Of a stretch of 10,429 nt of DNA, positions 6,165 to 10,429 are shown piece by piece. This DNA comes from CACEUX01 sp964404235 (GTDB taxonomy: Bacteria; Fidelibacterota; Marinisomatia; Marinisomatales; UBA1611). A program made the position numbers and the translations under genes. How positions within the stretch are numbered: the stretch's first letter is position 1; every line of letters starts with the position of its first letter. The notes beneath the pieces are model-generated. The model ran no database searches, was not told the DNA's origin, and saw nothing but the letters and a program-made list of their open reading frames with translations. The DNA is taken from positions 1 through 10,429 of the forward strand of contig CAYOJL010000075.1 in the NCBI GenBank assembly GCA_964404235.1, read 5' to 3'.

Positions 6165-8128
6165 GCGCAGAAAATAAAAAACAATATAGCGCAGAAAACA
6201 TCAAAGTACTAGAAGGGTTAGAAGCGGTAAGAAAGCGCCCCGCGATGTATATAGGAGACGTTGGTAAGAGGGGGCTCCATCACCTTATATATGAAGTGGT
6301 GGACAACTCTATTGATGAAGCCCTGGCGGGATATTGTACAAAGGTTGTCGTAACATTTAACCCAGATGGCTCTGTTACCGTTGATGATAACGGTCGAGGG
6401 ATTCCTGTTGATATGCACAAAGAAGAAAAAAAACCGGCTGTAGAGGTTGTTATGACCGTTTTACATGCAGGTGGAAAATTTGATAAGGGCTCGTACAAGG
6501 TCTCTGGCGGCCTTCATGGAGTTGGTGTGTCTGTTGTAAATGCGCTATCAGAGTGGCTGTGGGTTGAGGTAAAAAGGGATGGGAAAGTGCATCGACAAGA
6601 CTATAAGATCGGTGAGCCTCAAAACAAGCTTAAGGTTACGGGCAATGCAAAAAAAACAGGCACAAGGGTTTGTTTTTTTCCGGACACCTCGATTTTTAAA
6701 ACAATTGATTTCGAATATGACATCATTGCTGAAAGGCTAAGAGAGCTCGCCTATTTGAATAGCGGCCTTGAAATTGTCTTAAAAGACGAAAGAAAGGAAG
6801 ATGGCGATTCGGATTCTTTCAGATTTAAGGGTGGCTTAAGTGACTTTGTTAAATATCTAGACGAAAATAACAATCCGCTCCACAATAAGGTTATTACAGT
6901 TAAAAACGACAGCGGTGAAACGCCGGTTGATGTTGCTCTCCGCTATAGCAATTCCTACAATGATAATATTCTCACTTTTGTTAATAACATTAACACGATA
7001 GAGGGCGGTACTCATTTATCGGGGTTCAGGTCAGCCCTAACCAGAGCAATGAACAACCATGCCTCAAAAAACAATCTTGTAAAAGCAAAAAAGAACGAAA
7101 AAATATCGCTGACTGGAGAAGATTTTCGAGAAGGCCTAACCGCAATTATAAGCGTTAAGGTAGCAGAGCCACAGTTTGAGGGCCAAACAAAAACAAAGCT
7201 TGGAAATGGGGATATAAAAGGAATTGTAGATAAAATTGTTTACGAGGGTATTTTAGATTTTCTAGAACAAAACCCATCTATTGGAAGGCGGGTCATTGAG
7301 AAGGCATTGCTTGCCGCAAGAAGTAGGAGCGCAGCCCGGAAAGCCCGAGAGCTTATTAGAAGAAAAAGCGCCCTCGGGGGGTCATCGTTACCTGGAAAAT
7401 TAGCAGACTGTTCGAATAGAGACCCTAATTTTTGTGAGCTTTACCTTGTTGAGGGGGACTCTGCAGGGGGCTCAGCCAAACAAGGTCGCGATAGAAAGAT
7501 ACAGGCCATTCTTCCCTTGCGGGGTAAGGTTATCAACTCTGAAAAAGCCAGAATAGACAAGCTGCTTTCAAACAATGAAGTACAGTCAATAATAACTGCA
7601 CTTGGCACTGGGTTTGGAGGCTCTTTAGATGAAGATGGGGAAAAATCTGCGGGGGATTTTGATATTGAGAAGCTAAGATATCATAAGGTTATAATTATGA
7701 CCGATGCTGATGTGGACGGTTCCCACATAAGAACGCTTTTGTTAACCTTCTTCTACAGAAAAATGAAAGAAATTATTGATGGTGGCTACTTATATCTTGC
7801 CCTGCCACCCCTTTATCGGGTTTCACAGGGCAAAAAAGAAAACTATGCGTACGATGACAATGAAAGAGACCTGATGATAGAGAGAATGGAAAAAGAAAAC
7901 AAAAACACAAAAGTTTCTATACAGCGATATAAGGGGCTTGGAGAAATGAACCCGGGTCAACTTTGGGAAACCACCATGGACCCAGAGACAAGGACGCTAA
8001 TGCAAGTAACGGTAGAAAGCGCAGGAGAAGCAGCAGAAACATTTCAAAACTTAATGGGAAGCGACGTGGAGGCGCGCCGAACCTTTATAGAAAAAAATGC
8101 AAAATTTGTTGTTAATCTTGATATTTAA
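6161..8128 (+). CDS. gyrB: DNA gyrase subunit B
   Basis: GyrB is the ATPase subunit of the gyrase heterotetramer, which introduces negative supercoils. The 655-residue length matches the short GyrB form found in most phyla, without the large extra domain of E. coli GyrB. The GHKL ATP site has Glu45 and Asn49 (EVVDNSIDEA), DDNGRGIP from 75, and the lid GGLHGVGVSVVNAL. The QTK loop that contacts the ATP gamma phosphate is at 342-344. The Toprim domain has EGDSAGG with Glu431 and the metal-binding Asp515/Asp517/Asp519 (TDADVDGSH). The C-terminal QRYKGLGEMNPGQLWETTMD is typical. An acidic insert at about 487-498, between the GTGFG motif and the LRYHK segment, looks longer than in many homologues. 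The ATG overlaps the stop of the upstream DUF721 gene by four bases (ATGA); AAAGGA at 6143-6148 is a somewhat distant Shine-Dalgarno. gyrA follows 17 nt later. Confidence 0.98.
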   Translation: MSAENKKQYSAENIKVLEGLEAVRKRPAMYIGDVGKRGLHHLIYEVVDNSIDEALAGYCTKVVVTFNPDGSVTVDDNGRGIPVDMHKEEKKPAVEVVMTVLHAGGKFDKGSYKVSGGLHGVGVSVVNALSEWLWVEVKRDGKVHRQDYKIGEPQNKLKVTGNAKKTGTRVCFFPDTSIFKTIDFEYDIIAERLRELAYLNSGLEIVLKDERKEDGDSDSFRFKGGLSDFVKYLDENNNPLHNKVITVKNDSGETPVDVALRYSNSYNDNILTFVNNINTIEGGTHLSGFRSALTRAMNNHASKNNLVKAKKNEKISLTGEDFREGLTAIISVKVAEPQFEGQTKTKLGNGDIKGIVDKIVYEGILDFLEQNPSIGRRVIEKALLAARSRSAARKARELIRRKSALGGSSLPGKLADCSNRDPNFCELYLVEGDSAGGSAKQGRDRKIQAILPLRGKVINSEKARIDKLLSNNEVQSIITALGTGFGGSLDEDGEKSAGDFDIEKLRYHKVIIMTDADVDGSHIRTLLLTFFYRKMKEIIDGGYLYLALPPLYRVSQGKKENYAYDDNERDLMIERMEKENKNTKVSIQRYKGLGEMNPGQLWETTMDPETRTLMQVTVESAGEAAETFQNLMGSDVEARRTFIEKNAKFVVNLDI

Positions 8129-8133
8129 AACTT

Positions 8134-8138
8134 AAGGA
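8134..8138 (+). promoter_or_regulatory. Shine-Dalgarno for gyrA
   Basis: AAGGA stands 7 nt before the ATG at 8146 and fixes the gyrA start. It is one of the clearest ribosome binding sites in the window; the other is AAGGA at 1130-1134 before the STAS gene. Confidence 0.8.
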
Positions 8139-8145
8139 ATTTCAA

Positions 8146-10429
8146 ATGGCTGATTTTAACAGAGACAACACCCTTCCAAGAGACATCGTTGATGAAATGA
8201 GAGAGAGCTATCTTAACTACTCCATGTCTGTAATTGTTTCGAGGGCCCTACCAGATGTTAGAGACGGCCTCAAGCCCGTTCATAGAAGAATACTTTATGG
8301 AATGAGTGAGCTGGGGTCTAGCTGGAACAGGCCCTATAAAAAATCAGCAAGAATTGTGGGGGATGTGTTGGGTAAATACCACCCGCATGGCGATAGTTCT
8401 GTATATGACGCTTTGGTTCGAATGGCCCAACACTTTTCTATGAGATATGAGCTTGTTGATGGGCAGGGAAACTTTGGGTCAATTGATGGAGATAATGCTG
8501 CGGCAATGAGATATACAGAGTCTCGAATGACAAAATTGTCTAGTGAAATGTTAAAAGACTTAGATAAGGATACAGTTGATTGGGCTCCCAACTTTGATGA
8601 AACGCTAAAAGAACCTGCGGTTTTACCCTCGTCTGTTCCAACGTTGCTAATTAATGGCTCAGAAGGAATTGCTGTTGGGATGGCAACAAAAATTCCGCCG
8701 CACAACCTGGTCGAGCTTGTTAATGGAATTATTGCATTAATAGATAAACAAGACATCACCACAGATGAATTAATGGAGCATATAAAGGGCCCTGATTTTC
8801 CGACGGCAGGTCTTATTTTAGGCATAGATGGATTGAAAGAGGCTTACGAAACAGGCCGGGGTAAAATCAAGATGCGCGCCCGCGCCCACATAGAAACAAA
8901 CAAAAACGGCAAAGACAGCATTGTCATAACAGAGGTTGCATATCAAACTAACAAGGCTAATCTTGTTGAAAAGATTGCCGATTTAGTTAGAGATAAAAAG
9001 GTTGAGGGAATTACAGACCTAAGGGACGAATCAGATAAGGATGGCATAAGGGTTGTTATTGAGACAAAAAGAGATGCAGTACCAGAGGTTATATTAAACC
9101 AGCTCTACAAACACACTCAGTTACAAGACACTTTTGGAATTATACTTCTTGCCCTGGTAGATGGGATACCACAGATAATGAGCCTAAAGACGGTTCTCCA
9201 ACACTTTGTTGATTTCCGGCATAATGTTGTGGTTAGACGCACAGAGTTTGAGTTGAGAGAGGCAGAGGCACGAGCCCACATACTCGAAGGTTTAAAGATC
9301 GCCTTAGATAATATTGATGAAGTAATATCAATTATCAGAGGCAGTAAAGACCCAATAATGGCAAAAGAAGGCTTAATGAACGGGTTTAATTTATCAGAGA
9401 TTCAAAGCCAAGCCATATTAGATATGAGGCTTCAAAGACTCACCGGCCTAGAGGTTGACAAGGTTGTTAAGGAGTATAAAGAGCTCATAAAACATATCGC
9501 ACACCTAAAAGGTATTTTAGAAAGCAAAAGCCAAAGGATGGACATAATAAAAACAGAGCTTGTTGAAATTCGTGACCAATATGGTGACGAAAGACGAACA
9601 GAGGTTGTTCCTGTGGTCTCTGACTTTTCAATGGAAGACATGATAGCAGAAGAAGAGGTTGTGCTTACCATCACACACCAGGGATATATAAAACGCACAG
9701 CGCTAAACACCTACAGAACACAGCGTCGAGGCGGCCGAGGGGTTCAGGGGGCCATGAGCAAGGAAGAGGATTTTGTAGAGCACTTATTTATAGCAAACAC
9801 ACATAACTATATGTTGTTTTTCACCGACCAGGGAAAGTGCTACTGGCTTAAGGTTTATGATATTCCACAAGGTGGTCGGGCGGCAAGAGGAAGAGCAATT
9901 GTCAACCTTATTGGTTGTAGCCCTGGCGAAAAGGTAGAGGCCTTTGTAAGCGTAAAGGAGTTTGACGACCAACACTATATTGTAATGGCAACCCGAAATG
10001 GAATAGTTAAAAAAACAGTTCTTTCTGCGTACGGCAAGCCGCGCAAAGGAGGAATATATGCAATAGAAATTAGAGAGGGAGACGAGCTTATAGAGGCTAG
10101 AATCACAAACGGAGAGCACGACATTCTTTTGGGAACTAACGAAGGTAAGTCAATAAGGTTCTCTGAAAATAATGTTCGCCCAAGCGGTAGAAAAACAATG
10201 GGCGTTAAAGGAATCACTCTCGGCTCCAAAGAAGATCATGTTATTGGAATGCTTGTGGTTAGGCGAGAAGGCACTATTCTTGTTGCAACCGAAAAAGGAA
10301 TGGGTAAACGAACAGACATTATTCAATACAGGACACAGACCCGAGGTGGAAAAGGGGTTATGACCATGCGGTGTACTGAAAAAACAGGGAAAATGGTCAA
10401 TATAATGGAGGTTGTAGACTCTGACGACC
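8146..10429 (+). CDS. gyrA: DNA gyrase subunit A (3' truncated by window edge)
   Basis: GyrA is the DNA-cleaving and wrapping subunit of gyrase. There are 761 complete codons with no stop, and the frame runs past the last base, so only the C-terminus is missing (full GyrA is usually about 800-900 residues). The ATG is preceded by AAGGA at 8134-8138 with 7-nt spacing, 17 nt after gyrB. The breakage-reunion domain carries SRALPDVRDGLKPVHRR (32-48), YHPHGDSSVYD (78-88) and the catalytic Tyr123 in AAAMRYTE. The quinolone-resistance positions are the sensitive type, Ser84 and Asp88, equivalent to E. coli Ser83 and Asp87. The coiled-coil gate follows, with ILDMRLQRLTGLE at about 425. The GyrA box QRRGGRG is at 526-532, which marks gyrase rather than topoisomerase IV ParC, and most of the C-terminal beta-pinwheel repeats are visible after it. 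The sequence appears intact and functional. Confidence 0.98.
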   Translation, partial: MADFNRDNTLPRDIVDEMRESYLNYSMSVIVSRALPDVRDGLKPVHRRILYGMSELGSSWNRPYKKSARIVGDVLGKYHPHGDSSVYDALVRMAQHFSMRYELVDGQGNFGSIDGDNAAAMRYTESRMTKLSSEMLKDLDKDTVDWAPNFDETLKEPAVLPSSVPTLLINGSEGIAVGMATKIPPHNLVELVNGIIALIDKQDITTDELMEHIKGPDFPTAGLILGIDGLKEAYETGRGKIKMRARAHIETNKNGKDSIVITEVAYQTNKANLVEKIADLVRDKKVEGITDLRDESDKDGIRVVIETKRDAVPEVILNQLYKHTQLQDTFGIILLALVDGIPQIMSLKTVLQHFVDFRHNVVVRRTEFELREAEARAHILEGLKIALDNIDEVISIIRGSKDPIMAKEGLMNGFNLSEIQSQAILDMRLQRLTGLEVDKVVKEYKELIKHIAHLKGILESKSQRMDIIKTELVEIRDQYGDERRTEVVPVVSDFSMEDMIAEEEVVLTITHQGYIKRTALNTYRTQRRGGRGVQGAMSKEEDFVEHLFIANTHNYMLFFTDQGKCYWLKVYDIPQGGRAARGRAIVNLIGCSPGEKVEAFVSVKEFDDQHYIVMATRNGIVKKTVLSAYGKPRKGGIYAIEIREGDELIEARITNGEHDILLGTNEGKSIRFSENNVRPSGRKTMGVKGITLGSKEDHVIGMLVVRREGTILVATEKGMGKRTDIIQYRTQTRGGKGVMTMRCTEKTGKMVNIMEVVDSDD

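Noticed and set aside
8512..8530. Possibility that the last gene is parC rather than gyrA
   Set aside because: The GyrA box QRRGGRG (residues 526-532), the long C-terminal pinwheel region and the adjacency to gyrB all mark GyrA.

Overview
The window is a densely packed bacterial chromosome segment with every gene on the + strand. It holds two functional blocks. Block 1 (about 1-3530) is a signalling cassette: the C-terminal end of a SpoIIE/PP2C-type phosphatase, an RsbW-like HATPase kinase, a STAS-domain antagonist, and a large cytoplasmic GAF-GAF-PAS class III nucleotidyl cyclase. Block 2 (3655 to the end) is the classic replication and topology cluster dnaN-recF-dciA(DUF721)-gyrB-gyrA. gyrA runs off the right edge. 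A 124-bp spacer (3531-3654) separates the blocks and is the longest non-coding stretch.

The first three genes form a complete partner-switching set: a phosphatase that would dephosphorylate the STAS protein, a kinase that would phosphorylate and bind it, and the STAS protein with its candidate phospho-serine. No sigma factor is present, so the output of the switch is not visible. The cyclase gene follows only 14 bp later and has the residues expected for making cAMP from ATP. This suggests that the cyclase may share regulation with, or be an output of, the switch, but that is inference.

In the second block, dnaN (sliding clamp), recF (gap-repair ATPase), dciA (candidate replicative helicase loader) and gyrB/gyrA (DNA gyrase) are tightly spaced. 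recF overlaps dciA by 13 nt, dciA overlaps gyrB by 4 nt, and gyrA follows gyrB after 17 nt with a good Shine-Dalgarno. dnaA is not immediately upstream of dnaN, its usual place; signalling genes are there instead.

The organism is a bacterium with moderately AT-rich DNA, heavy use of AGA/AGG and ATA codons, and several genes with TTG starts or no clear Shine-Dalgarno. A recF-DUF721-gyrB order is found in several phyla (for example actinobacteria), and SpoIIE/STAS/GAF-cyclase sets are common in deep-branching environmental lineages. The phylum cannot be fixed from this window alone. No mobile element, CRISPR array, tRNA or rRNA was seen.
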